Assembly: GCA_964634685.1 (NCBI GenBank)
Contig: CAZWLD010000001.1
Span: 168,652-232,651, forward strand
DNA from: CAZWLD01 sp964634685
GTDB taxonomy: Bacteria > Bacillota_I > Bacilli_A > Acholeplasmatales > JAEDCM01
Reading direction: 5' to 3'
Length of the DNA: 64,000 bases
A program made the translations under genes and the position numbers. This document shows, in pieces, positions 16,476 to 24,334 of this stretch (the stretch's first letter is position 1; the number at the start of each line of letters is the position of its first letter). A model generated the notes under the pieces. That model did no database searches and was not told the origin of the DNA. It worked only from the letters and a program-made list of their open reading frames with translations.

Positions 16476-17405
16476 ATGGATAAAAAAAGAAAATTTTTTT
16501 GGATTTTGATTGGAATTGGAGTGTGCGTTGTTTTCTTGCTTTTTTTAGTAAGTAATGTTTTAGATGTAGGAATTAAGCTTCGTACTATTACTCCATGGCT
16601 TGAGTATGGCTTTTATGCCATATCAGCGCTATTAGTTTATTTTTTAATTGTTCATCCGGTTTGCGTTATTTTATTTTCACCAACCTTTTCTATAGAAACT
16701 GTTTTAGACAAGCCTTCGCGTAAAAATCGTAAATTGACGAAGAAAATGGCGAAAACAGTGATGAAAAACTCAGCAATCGACCAGGTTGATGTGGATAGGA
16801 TTAAAGCAGCGATGAATAAGGATGATGAGCTAAGACAGGAAATGAATCGTATCCTCAATGGACCTTTAAAAAAAGAGCTTAATAAAATTATTATTAACAA
16901 TGCAAAAACCGTTATGGTTTCAACAGCAATTAGCCAAAATGGTAAATTAGATGCTTTTACAGTTGTGACAGTTAATATTAAAATGATTAAGGAATTAGTT
17001 TTAAAATGTGGTTTCCGTCCTTCAGGGTCAAAGCTTGGAAAGCTTGCGGCTCGGGTTTTTGCGACGGCGCTTATTGCGGATGGACTTGAAAGCCTTGATT
17101 TAGAGGATATATTGCCAGCTAGCAGCACCAATTTTTTGGCTGAGGTTCCGATTTTAAAACCGATTATGTCAAGTGTTATTCAAGGAATTTCTAATGCCTT
17201 ATTAACGATTAGAATTGGTGTTGTGACAAGAAAATATTTATTTGCGGATGCTGGAGCCTACACCAAAAATGAAATTAGAATGCAGGCTTTAAAGGAATCA
17301 TTAAAAATTTTACCAATCGTAATTAAAGATGCGATTGCCTTATTCCCTAATAAAATAGCTCGTATGTTCTCCAAAAAATCGCAAAACAGTGAGGAAGTAG
17401 CATAA
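16476..17405 (+). CDS. YcjF/DUF697-like membrane protein
   Basis: 309 residues with two N-terminal membrane segments (about residues 6-26 and 41-63), a charged stretch, then a domain resembling DUF697/YcjF: SQNGKLDAFTVV, GFRPSGSKLGKLAARV, a further hydrophobic region and GISNALLTIRIG. These proteins often accompany GTPases, but none is adjacent except obg 1 kb downstream. Function unknown. The ATG at 16476 has an AGGTGAT site. It sits where B. subtilis has spoIVFB next to rplU, so it is an insertion in that order. Confidence 0.7.
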   Translation: MDKKRKFFWILIGIGVCVVFLLFLVSNVLDVGIKLRTITPWLEYGFYAISALLVYFLIVHPVCVILFSPTFSIETVLDKPSRKNRKLTKKMAKTVMKNSAIDQVDVDRIKAAMNKDDELRQEMNRILNGPLKKELNKIIINNAKTVMVSTAISQNGKLDAFTVVTVNIKMIKELVLKCGFRPSGSKLGKLAARVFATALIADGLESLDLEDILPASSTNFLAEVPILKPIMSSVIQGISNALLTIRIGVVTRKYLFADAGAYTKNEIRMQALKESLKILPIVIKDAIALFPNKIARMFSKKSQNSEEVA

Positions 17406-17411
17406 ACCCTC

Positions 17412-17440
17412 TTGACATAAGAATTTATTTATGTTAATAT
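17412..17440 (+). promoter_or_regulatory. Strong vegetative promoter of rplU-prp-rpmA
   Basis: TTGACA (17412-17417), 17 bp, TAATAT (17435-17440). Confidence 0.85.
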
Positions 17441-17446
17441 AACTAT

Positions 17447-17535
17447 GTTGTATTGCGCAACCGCACAAAAAAGGTTATAAATGCTTTTAGCTACCTTCCT
17501 GGCGTGTCTTAAATATTTATGAGGAGGTGTCGCAA
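17447..17535 (+). ncRNA. Probable ribosomal protein L21 leader
   Basis: About 90 untranslated bases separate the rplU promoter from its start. Bacilli carry the conserved L21 leader structure here, and this stretch contains CCGCAC, AAAAAAGGTT and a possible later stem (GCTACC). I infer the element from position and length; the fold was not computed. Confidence 0.5.
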
Positions 17536-17844
17536 ATGTACGCTATTATCGAAACAGGTGGAAAACAAGTTCGCGTTGAAGAAGGACAAGAGATTTTCGT
17601 AGAAAAATTAAATGTTGAAGAAAACGAAACTTATGTTTTTGACAAGGTTTTAATGGTTGGTGGAGATAACACTGTAGTTGGTAATCCATATGTTGCTGGA
17701 GCAACAGTTGAGGCAAATGTTGTTAAACAAGGTCGTGGCAAAAAGATCATTGTTTACAAATACAAGGCTAAGAAGAATTATCACAAGAAACAAGGTCATC
17801 GTCAAGCTTACACTAAATTAGTTGTTAGCTCAATCAAGGCTTAA
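17536..17844 (+). CDS. rplU: 50S ribosomal protein L21
   Basis: 102 residues starting MYAIIETGGKQ, the L21 signature, with GRGKKIIVYKYKAKKNYHKKQGHRQ near the C-terminus binding 23S rRNA (shown here in part: KAKKNYHKKQGHRQ). ATG at 17536 follows GAGGAGGTG. First gene of the rplU-prp-rpmA operon. Confidence 0.97.
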   Translation: MYAIIETGGKQVRVEEGQEIFVEKLNVEENETYVFDKVLMVGGDNTVVGNPYVAGATVEANVVKQGRGKKIIVYKYKAKKNYHKKQGHRQAYTKLVVSSIKA

Positions 17845-17846
17845 TT

Positions 17847-18131
17847 ATGATTATTATCCAAAAGAATGACAATGAATTAATAGTTAAGGGACATGCAAAT
17901 CAAAGTATACATGGTCGGGATATCGTGTGTGCCGCTGTTTCTACCGCAATAATAATGACTATTAATCAAATCGAGTTATTTTCTAAGCTTGATAAAATTG
18001 AATATGTCATGGATGAGGGCTTTTTTAAAATTAAAAAAATAGAAAACGATTCCGATGTTTCATTAATTATTAAGAATTTAGAATTTACCTTAGAAAATTT
18101 GAAAGAACAATATCCTAAATATATAAAATAA
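17847..18131 (+). CDS. prp: Ribosomal-processing cysteine protease Prp (YsxB)
   Basis: 94-residue protease of the Firmicutes that removes the N-terminal extension of L27 before ribosome assembly. Catalytic residues are visible: His16 in KGHAN and Cys28 in DIVCAAVS. It lies 2 bp after rplU and 20 bp before rpmA, the invariant position. Its substrate motif is present in the downstream L27 (see rpmA), so the pair is coherent. Confidence 0.95.
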   Translation: MIIIQKNDNELIVKGHANQSIHGRDIVCAAVSTAIIMTINQIELFSKLDKIEYVMDEGFFKIKKIENDSDVSLIIKNLEFTLENLKEQYPKYIK

Positions 18132-18151
18132 AATCTAGGAGGTGTCAAACC

Positions 18152-18433
18152 ATGTTAAATTTTAATATCCAATTATTCGCTTCTAAAAAAGGAGTAGGTT
18201 CTACTAAAAATGGACGTGATTCTCATGCTAAAAGATTAGGAGCTAAAAAATCAGATGGTGAATTTGCGACTGCAGGATCAATTATTTATCGTCAAAGAGG
18301 TACTAAAATTTTACCAGGTAATAATGTAGGTCGTGGTGGCGATGATACATTATTTGCGAAGATAACAGGTTATGTTAAATTCGAACGCAAAGGAAAAGAC
18401 AAAAAACAAGTATCTGTTTATGAAACATTATAA
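18152..18433 (+). CDS. rpmA: 50S ribosomal protein L27 with cleavable N-terminal extension
   Basis: 93 residues. The mature L27 begins at SKKGVGSTKNGRDS, and a nine- to ten-residue extension, MLNFNIQLFA, precedes it. This matches the Prp cleavage motif of Firmicutes (MLxLxLQFFA then SKKG). The extension must be removed because the L27 N-terminus reaches the peptidyl-transferase centre. Start ATG after AGGAGGTG. Confidence 0.97.
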   Translation: MLNFNIQLFASKKGVGSTKNGRDSHAKRLGAKKSDGEFATAGSIIYRQRGTKILPGNNVGRGGDDTLFAKITGYVKFERKGKDKKQVSVYETL

Positions 18434-18435
18434 TT

Positions 18436-18461
18436 AATACCCTGTAAAGGGTATTTTTTTT
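18436..18461 (+). terminator. Terminator between rpmA and obg
   Basis: AATACCC (18436-18442) pairs with GGGTATT (18449-18455), with a T run after. Confidence 0.75.
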
Positions 18462-18479
18462 GAAGAAAGGAGCATATCA

Positions 18480-19760
18480 ATGTTTGTTGATGAGGTCAAG
18501 GTTCAAGTTGTTGGTGGTCGTGGAGGAAACGGCTTAGTCGCCTTTCGTCGTGAAAAATATGTTGAGTTTGGCGGTCCGGCCGGTGGTACTGGTGGAAATG
18601 GTGGTGACATCATTTTTGAGGGAGATGAAGGCTTATCAACTTTATTGGACTTAAGATATAATAAAATTATTAAGGCTGAATCTGGCGAAAATGGTCGTTC
18701 AAAGGGTATGAACGGGGCTAATGCTAGTCATACAATTATCCGCGTTCCGGTCGGTACGACTATTTATGATGATACAAAAGGAACGATCATTGGTGACATT
18801 ACGATGAACAAGCAAAGAGTTATTGTTGCTCATGGTGGTCGTGGTGGAAGAGGAAACATTGCCTTTGCCACAAGTCGTAACCCCGCGCCTTCCATTTGTG
18901 AAAAGGGAGAAGAGGGCGAAAATCGAATGGTTCGGGTTGAGCTTCATGTTTTGGCTGATGTTGGTTTAGTAGGATTCCCAAGTGTTGGAAAATCAACCTT
19001 GATTAGCGCAATATCCAAGGCTCGTCCAAAGATTGCAGCTTATCATTTTACAACCTTAGTTCCTAATTTGGGAATGGCCTCAACAATTGATGGAAGAAGC
19101 TTTGTCGTAGCGGACTTACCAGGGTTGATTGAAGGAGCTAGCCAGGGCGCTGGCTTGGGCTTCCAATTTTTGCGTCATATCGAGCGTTGCCGTGTCATTG
19201 TTCATGTTATTGATATGAGTGGCTCCGAAGGTCGTGATCCTTATTCGGATTATGAAATAATTCGCAATGAATTAAAGGAATACAAATATCATTTGCTAGA
19301 GCGTCCATTTGTGATTGCGGCCAATAAAATGGATTTACCGGAGGCTCAAGCTAATCTTGAAAGATTTAGAAGTCAAATTGGTGAAGATGTTGAGATTTTT
19401 CCAATCTCTGCCTATACTAACGAGGGCTTAAGAAATCTTTTACTTAGAGTTGCGGATATTTTAGCGGTTACGAAGGAATTTTCTTTATATGATGAAGAGG
19501 ATAAGGAAACATATCTTGAATATCGCTTTGAGAAGGGTGAGGAATTCTTCCATATTGAGCTTGAGGATAATGTTTATGTGGTGACTGGAGAGCCCCTTCG
19601 TAAGCTTTTTGAAATGACTGATTTTAACCATGATGAAGCCGTAAGAAGATTTGCTCGTCAGCTTCGTAGCTTCGGTGTTGATGAGGCATTACGTAAGCTT
19701 GGCGTAAAAAATGGCGATACCGTCCGTATTTTCGATTATGAATTTGAATTTATCGATTAA
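18480..19760 (+). CDS. obgE: Obg GTPase (ribosome assembly / stress)
   Basis: 426 residues in the standard three-domain form. The glycine-rich Obg fold covers residues 1-158 (GGRGGNG and GGPAGGTGGNGGD motifs). The G domain has GFPSVGKST, the G3 DLPGLIEGA and NKMD, and a C-terminal OCT domain covers about 345-426. It binds the 50S subunit and ppGpp; in B. subtilis it is also needed for Spo0A activation. spo0B, which precedes obg in B. subtilis, is absent. Confidence 0.97.
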   Translation: MFVDEVKVQVVGGRGGNGLVAFRREKYVEFGGPAGGTGGNGGDIIFEGDEGLSTLLDLRYNKIIKAESGENGRSKGMNGANASHTIIRVPVGTTIYDDTKGTIIGDITMNKQRVIVAHGGRGGRGNIAFATSRNPAPSICEKGEEGENRMVRVELHVLADVGLVGFPSVGKSTLISAISKARPKIAAYHFTTLVPNLGMASTIDGRSFVVADLPGLIEGASQGAGLGFQFLRHIERCRVIVHVIDMSGSEGRDPYSDYEIIRNELKEYKYHLLERPFVIAANKMDLPEAQANLERFRSQIGEDVEIFPISAYTNEGLRNLLLRVADILAVTKEFSLYDEEDKETYLEYRFEKGEEFFHIELEDNVYVVTGEPLRKLFEMTDFNHDEAVRRFARQLRSFGVDEALRKLGVKNGDTVRIFDYEFEFID

Positions 19761-19762
19761 AA

Positions 19763-19797
19763 AAATAGTACTCAGTTTAGGCTGAGTACTATTTCCA
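19763..19797. terminator. Bidirectional terminator between obg and the coiled-coil gene
   Basis: A perfect 13-bp stem (19763-19775 with 19782-19794) with A-rich left and T-rich right flanks serves the convergent genes. The stop codon of the minus-strand gene lies inside the right arm. Confidence 0.85.
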
Positions 19798-22700
19798 TTT
19801 TTTACGGGCTTTGAAATTAATGAGTAAATTATTGATGATAAAGCTTCGACGAGATATGATGATGGTCGAGGATTGTTTAGCGCTTTTTAAATCATCGTGG
19901 AATTGGATTTTTTCAAGCTTAATCTCATCCTGAGATGAAGCGTAGTTTTTCTCGTGAGTCGCAATGGTTTCTAGAAGCTCCTTTTTTTCTTTGTTTAATT
20001 TTTCAATTTCTTTATTTCTTTCAAGGTTAGCTTGATTGATGCTCGTTGCGTATTTTTCATTGTAAAGGTTGATTTCCTTTTCGTTTAACTGGGAGAAGGA
20101 ATACAAAGTATCTTCGATTTGGGCTTTGTCAATTTCAAATTTATTATTAATTTCAATTATATGCTCTTGGTCCTTGATTTCATTTGCTTTTCCATCAAGA
20201 ACAAGATATTTGCGAATATCTAAGGTATTTTCGCGTAGGGCTTTGTATTTATTTCGATAATTTAAATCAAAGGTTTTGATTTCTGATAGGTTGCCAATGA
20301 TTTTACGGTTAGTTGAATCCTCAAGCAATAGAAGCTTATGAAGATTTTCATTAACAAAAATCTTTTTTTCTTTAAAGGCTTTGTCCTTCATTTTTTGGGC
20401 ATTTTTGATTTGTAATAGATAACGCTTATTTTCTTCTTTGGTTCGTCTTATTTTTATTTCTCGAGCTTTAGTTTTAAGACCAAGAAGACGAACTTTATTT
20501 TTATTAATCAAATCCTTTTGTTCGGAAATGATATTTCTAAATAGAATTCCTAATAATGATTCAATTTTTTGCGTTAATTGATCGGTTGCCTTGGTTTCCT
20601 TGAGAATAATTGAGGATATCTCATTTTTCTTCGGATTTTCTGTTACCTCAAAGTAGTGCTGCATTTTATTTTCAATCGATTGATAGTTCGAAAGAAATTG
20701 TTTATTGATGATTCCAATATGATTGATCGTATCGTAGTAAATTTTTGCCTCACTAATTTTTTCCTTTTCAAGTCTTTGAATCGTTTTTTGATAAGTTTTT
20801 TCTCGCTTATTTATCAATATTTCTTGATTTTTAATGTTTCTTTCAAGGTAGCTTAAGCGGTTGTGAGTTTGAATATTCGATAGCTTTAAATTATTGCTTT
20901 CATTTTTATTCGCAATGATGCTTTTTCTTAATTCACTTATTTCACTTAAATAACGATTGATTAATCTTTCGTTTTGATATTCGGTATCCTTTTTGGTGAT
21001 TTTAACCTGCTTGATTAAGAAATCGATTCGTCCCTTTAAAGAGGAATTATCCATTTCTAAATAGGCAATTTGCGATTCATTTTCTAAAATTTCTGTTTTG
21101 ATTTTAGCTATTTCTTTGTGATTTTGTTCAATTTGTTCGTTGGCTTTCATCACAAAATCATCGCGACTTTCTTTATTTTCTGTTGTAAGGGTATTAAATT
21201 TAAAGCTAGCTATTTCATCAATTTTTTTATTTAAACTGTTTTCAATAAGCTTTAAGTAGGATTTAATCAATTGATGTCTTTCTTTAGTTGATTTGATCAT
21301 CATTTTTGACACTTTCTCAATACCAAAGGTTTGATAATTAGGATAAATCGTCTCATCAAGGTCATTACTGATTAAATGAAGAAGTCCATTTAATGATTTG
21401 ATGGAAGAGACAAAGGCTTCAAATTCAATTTGGGCGATTTTTTTATTATTTTCAAAGCGGAAGGCTTTTTGTGATGCGGCATATTCTAAGCGGTTAAGTG
21501 TTGTTTGATATTGCGATTTAATTTCGTGAAGTCGCTTCTTGTGAAGAACCTCATTGTTGCTTAAATTTTTATTCTCAAGGTTAATTTTGCGCTTAGTTTC
21601 GGTATTAACTTCAAAAATATTGAAGCGAATATTACAGATTTCTTTATTTTTTTCAAATAATAAATTGTTTCTTTTGATTAAATTATTTACCTTAGCGACA
21701 TTATATTCCTGCTCAAGATGAGAATGCTCAATTGCTAAATTCATAATTGATTCATTGCGCTGCATATTAATTTCATTTTTGTAAAGCTCGATATGCTTTT
21801 TGGTTTCTTCATTTTCCTTTAGGTTTTGATTGATTGTTTTAAGAAGAAGAATCTTCTTTTCATAGTCATTGTGGAAAGCTGATTCATTAGAGGTAGCAAT
21901 ATTGTCATTTTTGATTTTGGCAATTTCACTATGCTCTAGTTCAATTTCGGCATTGGCAATTTCAAGCTTCTCATCGATTTTTAAAATCCTTTTGTTACAA
22001 TCGTGAATTAAGTTTTGATACTTAATGCTATCCTGAATAATCATTATATCAAAATCATTATCGGCTTTGATTTTATTGACGCGAAGATTCTTTTTGATTT
22101 CGGCTTCCTTTTGGGCTAAATGAAGATGATAAACCTGAGCATTATAGGCTTTTTCAATTTCAATTTGCTTAGAACGGGCTTCTTTTTTGATTTCTTTGAG
22201 TTCTTTTGATAGCTTTTTATACTTTTCTTGATTGTCTTTGCTTTTGCCTTTTTTTAATTCATTTCTTAAAAAAGAGATTTTATCCTTTAAAAGATTGATT
22301 TTAGTGATATAGTCATTATCAAGATTTTTTATATCAAGAAGATATTTGTTTCTTACCTCAAGCATATCACGGTCACATTTTTCAAATTCTTCCTTGAAAT
22401 CAACTAAATATGGACGCTGCTCATCATTGGTTTTGACTTGAATATCCTTAATTTTTTCATTGTATTTGTAGATGTTATATTCGTGTTCGCGCTTAAGATT
22501 CTCTTCCTTTTGGATGTAGCTTTTCTGAATCTTTTTAACAGTATCATTTGTTTTTGTCGCAATCGAAAGAAGAAGGTCCTTGTTGTTTTTAATCTCACTT
22601 TGATAATGGCTTTTTGACATTTCAATAAGATTAAGCTTTTGCTTGATGTTGTCTTCATTATCACTAATGGTATTTAACACACTGAGCTTTTGATTGGCTT

Positions 22701-23109
22701 TAATTTTATTTTCATTATCAAGAAGTCTCTTTTTATTATCCTCATAATAGGCAAGATATTTATTAACGATATTTTCATAATTGTTATTTATTTCCTTGAT
22801 TTTATCACGATATTCTTTATTTTTATGATCGTTACTTTCGATAAGGTCATTTGTATATTGCTCATGTCTTTTTTTCATTATAACCAAATCATTATCTAAA
22901 GCCCTTGATTTGTTTTGATAATCCTCATCGTTAAGGGCAATGATATTGTCTAAGCTTTTCGAATATTCTTGGGTTTCCGTTTCGAATTGCTTTTGACGGA
23001 TGGTGAAATCATTTTTCTTTTCTTCACTTAAATTATGAAATTCTTCATTAGCCTTGAGGGTTTTGTTTTTGATAATCTCTTCATATTTTTTGGAATTTTC
23101 GATGCTCAT
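19789..23109 (-). CDS. Giant coiled-coil protein of unknown function
   Basis: A 1106-residue soluble protein dominated by Lys, Glu, Asn, Ile and Leu in near-continuous heptad-like stretches (for example the segments around RLEKEKISEAKIYYD and KIKTEILENESQIA). There is no P-loop, no signal peptide, no membrane segment, almost no proline and very few cysteines. The absence of Walker A and ABC signature argues against SMC, RecN or SbcC. The ATG at 23109 has a GAAGGTGA site; a TATAAT lies upstream on the same strand. It is one of only two minus-strand genes here, wedged between obg and safA, a place where B. subtilis has sporulation and other genes. A filament or scaffold role is a guess. Confidence 0.8.
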   Translation of the reverse strand: MSIENSKKYEEIIKNKTLKANEEFHNLSEEKKNDFTIRQKQFETETQEYSKSLDNIIALNDEDYQNKSRALDNDLVIMKKRHEQYTNDLIESNDHKNKEYRDKIKEINNNYENIVNKYLAYYEDNKKRLLDNENKIKANQKLSVLNTISDNEDNIKQKLNLIEMSKSHYQSEIKNNKDLLLSIATKTNDTVKKIQKSYIQKEENLKREHEYNIYKYNEKIKDIQVKTNDEQRPYLVDFKEEFEKCDRDMLEVRNKYLLDIKNLDNDYITKINLLKDKISFLRNELKKGKSKDNQEKYKKLSKELKEIKKEARSKQIEIEKAYNAQVYHLHLAQKEAEIKKNLRVNKIKADNDFDIMIIQDSIKYQNLIHDCNKRILKIDEKLEIANAEIELEHSEIAKIKNDNIATSNESAFHNDYEKKILLLKTINQNLKENEETKKHIELYKNEINMQRNESIMNLAIEHSHLEQEYNVAKVNNLIKRNNLLFEKNKEICNIRFNIFEVNTETKRKINLENKNLSNNEVLHKKRLHEIKSQYQTTLNRLEYAASQKAFRFENNKKIAQIEFEAFVSSIKSLNGLLHLISNDLDETIYPNYQTFGIEKVSKMMIKSTKERHQLIKSYLKLIENSLNKKIDEIASFKFNTLTTENKESRDDFVMKANEQIEQNHKEIAKIKTEILENESQIAYLEMDNSSLKGRIDFLIKQVKITKKDTEYQNERLINRYLSEISELRKSIIANKNESNNLKLSNIQTHNRLSYLERNIKNQEILINKREKTYQKTIQRLEKEKISEAKIYYDTINHIGIINKQFLSNYQSIENKMQHYFEVTENPKKNEISSIILKETKATDQLTQKIESLLGILFRNIISEQKDLINKNKVRLLGLKTKAREIKIRRTKEENKRYLLQIKNAQKMKDKAFKEKKIFVNENLHKLLLLEDSTNRKIIGNLSEIKTFDLNYRNKYKALRENTLDIRKYLVLDGKANEIKDQEHIIEINNKFEIDKAQIEDTLYSFSQLNEKEINLYNEKYATSINQANLERNKEIEKLNKEKKELLETIATHEKNYASSQDEIKLEKIQFHDDLKSAKQSSTIIISRRSFIINNLLINFKARKKWK

Positions 23110-23183
23110 GATTTTCACCTTCTTTTCGACATAAATATTATACATTATTTTTATATAAAAGAATATGGTTTTTTTCTGGTAAA

Positions 23184-23214
23184 GCATAAAATAAGCGATT
23201 TTCTTGCATATAAT
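23184..23214 (+). promoter_or_regulatory. Candidate SigE-type promoter of the SafA-like gene
   Basis: GCATAAA (23184-23190), 16 bp, CATATAAT (23207-23214) approximates the SigE pattern (KMATATW, 14-15 bp, CATACAMT). No SigA -35 box accompanies the embedded TATAAT. The start site would fall very close to the ribosome site, which weakens the case. Confidence 0.4.
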
Positions 23215-23230
23215 AAAACGAGGTGAAATA

Positions 23231-23605
23231 GTGTTAATTCATATTGTGAGGTCAGGAGAGAATATCCATAAAATATTAGATCATTACGGAATTTTGCGAA
23301 ATGAATTGATTAGTGAAAACAGGCATATTACCGATTTTTCTAACCTAAAGCCCGGCACAAAGCTAAAGATACCAGTAATATCTAATCAAGTAATTGAAGC
23401 TCTTGAAGAAACAGAGCCCTTTGTTGAGGAATATTATCCGAAGGCGAAAGAGCTTACCAAGGATGAGTTTATTAAGGAAAAAAAGGAAGAGGAGATAATA
23501 GAAGAGATTAGAACTAATGAAGAAACAATTCCTTCTAATAGCAAGCCAAATAAGCCAAAGGAGCGAAATAATCCTTATCGAAATCCAAAAATCCGTAAAA
23601 TTTAA
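23231..23605 (+). CDS. safA: SafA-like LysM spore coat morphogenetic protein
   Basis: The 124-residue protein starts with one LysM domain (residues 1-50: IHIVRSGENIHKIL and LKPGTKLKIP), close to the N-terminus of SafA. An acidic Lys/Glu-rich middle and a Pro/Asn/Lys-rich tail follow (NPYRNPKIRKI). SafA binds SpoVID and spore cortex peptidoglycan and guides inner coat assembly; B. subtilis SafA is about 387 residues. The position just before ruvA agrees with the B. subtilis order safA..ruvA. There is no signal peptide, as expected for a mother-cell LysM protein and unlike LysM wall hydrolases. GTG start after GAGGTG. Confidence 0.72.
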   Translation: MLIHIVRSGENIHKILDHYGILRNELISENRHITDFSNLKPGTKLKIPVISNQVIEALEETEPFVEEYYPKAKELTKDEFIKEKKEEEIIEEIRTNEETIPSNSKPNKPKERNNPYRNPKIRKI

Positions 23606-23656
23606 TTGCTAAATGGAAAAAGAAAAAGTACAATATACTTGATGGTGGTGAAATTT

Positions 23657-24211
23657 ATGTATTCATATATGAAAGGAACTATTACTGAGATTACGCCTTC
23701 TAGTATTACTCTTGAGGTATCAGGAATCGGATACTCACTTTTAGTGGCTAATCCCTTTGGCTTTAAGCAAAACGAGGAAATGAAGATCTTTCTTTATCAA
23801 CATGTTAGAGAGGATGTCTTAGATTTATATGGCTTTAAGACGAAGGATGAGAAGGAATTATTTATTAATCTCATTAGTGTTAAAGGAATTGGACCGAAGA
23901 GTGCTTTAAGTATTATTGCATCGGGAAGTGTAAATGATATCAAAAATGCAATTGAAAATGGCAACTCAAGCTATTTGATGAAATTTCCAGGCATTGGGCA
24001 AAAGGCGAGCCAACAAATTATTTTGGATCTAAAGGGTAAAATTACCTTTGGTGATGAGATTGTGCCTAATCAGGATTTACAAAATGTTGAGGAGGCGTTA
24101 CTTGCCCTTGGCTATAAACGACAAGAGGTTTCAAAGGTCCTTCCAAAATTAGACAAAGAATTAAATTTAGATGGCTTAATTAAACAAGCTTTAAAAATGA
24201 TGCTAAAATAA
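23657..24211 (+). CDS. ruvA: Holliday junction DNA helicase subunit RuvA
   Basis: 184 residues with the RuvA domains in order: N-terminal OB fold (MKGTITEI to LYGFKTKDE), two helix-hairpin-helix motifs (VKGIGPKSAL and FPGIGQKASQ), and the C-terminal domain III that contacts RuvB (EALLALGYKRQEVSKVL). RuvA tetramers hold the junction while RuvB drives branch migration. ATG at 23657 follows GGTGGTGA. ruvB lies 2.8 kb downstream, split from ruvA by the SPFH/zinc-ribbon genes, an unusual break. Confidence 0.95.
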   Translation: MYSYMKGTITEITPSSITLEVSGIGYSLLVANPFGFKQNEEMKIFLYQHVREDVLDLYGFKTKDEKELFINLISVKGIGPKSALSIIASGSVNDIKNAIENGNSSYLMKFPGIGQKASQQIILDLKGKITFGDEIVPNQDLQNVEEALLALGYKRQEVSKVLPKLDKELNLDGLIKQALKMMLK

Positions 24212-24235
24212 TCACTTTTGGTGGTTATTTTTTTT
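24206..24235 (+). terminator. Terminator of ruvA
   Basis: A 10-bp stem with one wobble (24206-24215 with 24221-24230) overlaps the ruvA stop region and runs into T. Confidence 0.8.
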
Positions 24236-24266
24236 ATACCTACGGTTGAAAAAGTCCTCACAATAT

Positions 24267-24295
24267 TTGACAATAAACAAATTATTATATATAAT
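24267..24295 (+). promoter_or_regulatory. Consensus vegetative promoter of the SPFH operon
   Basis: TTGACA (24267-24272), exactly 17 bp, TATAAT (24290-24295). It is the only perfect double-consensus promoter I found in the window. Confidence 0.9.
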
Positions 24296-24334
24296 ATTAT
24301 CAAAGTTCATTGTATGAATGAGGAGGAAATAATA

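Noticed and set aside
19789..19800. Extending the coiled-coil gene past the terminator
   Set aside because: The TAG stop lies in the terminator arm, so the gene ends there; the hairpin serves both convergent genes.
19789..23109. SMC/RecN/SbcC-type ATPase for the coiled-coil protein
   Set aside because: No Walker A, ABC signature or globular head is visible anywhere in the 1106 residues.
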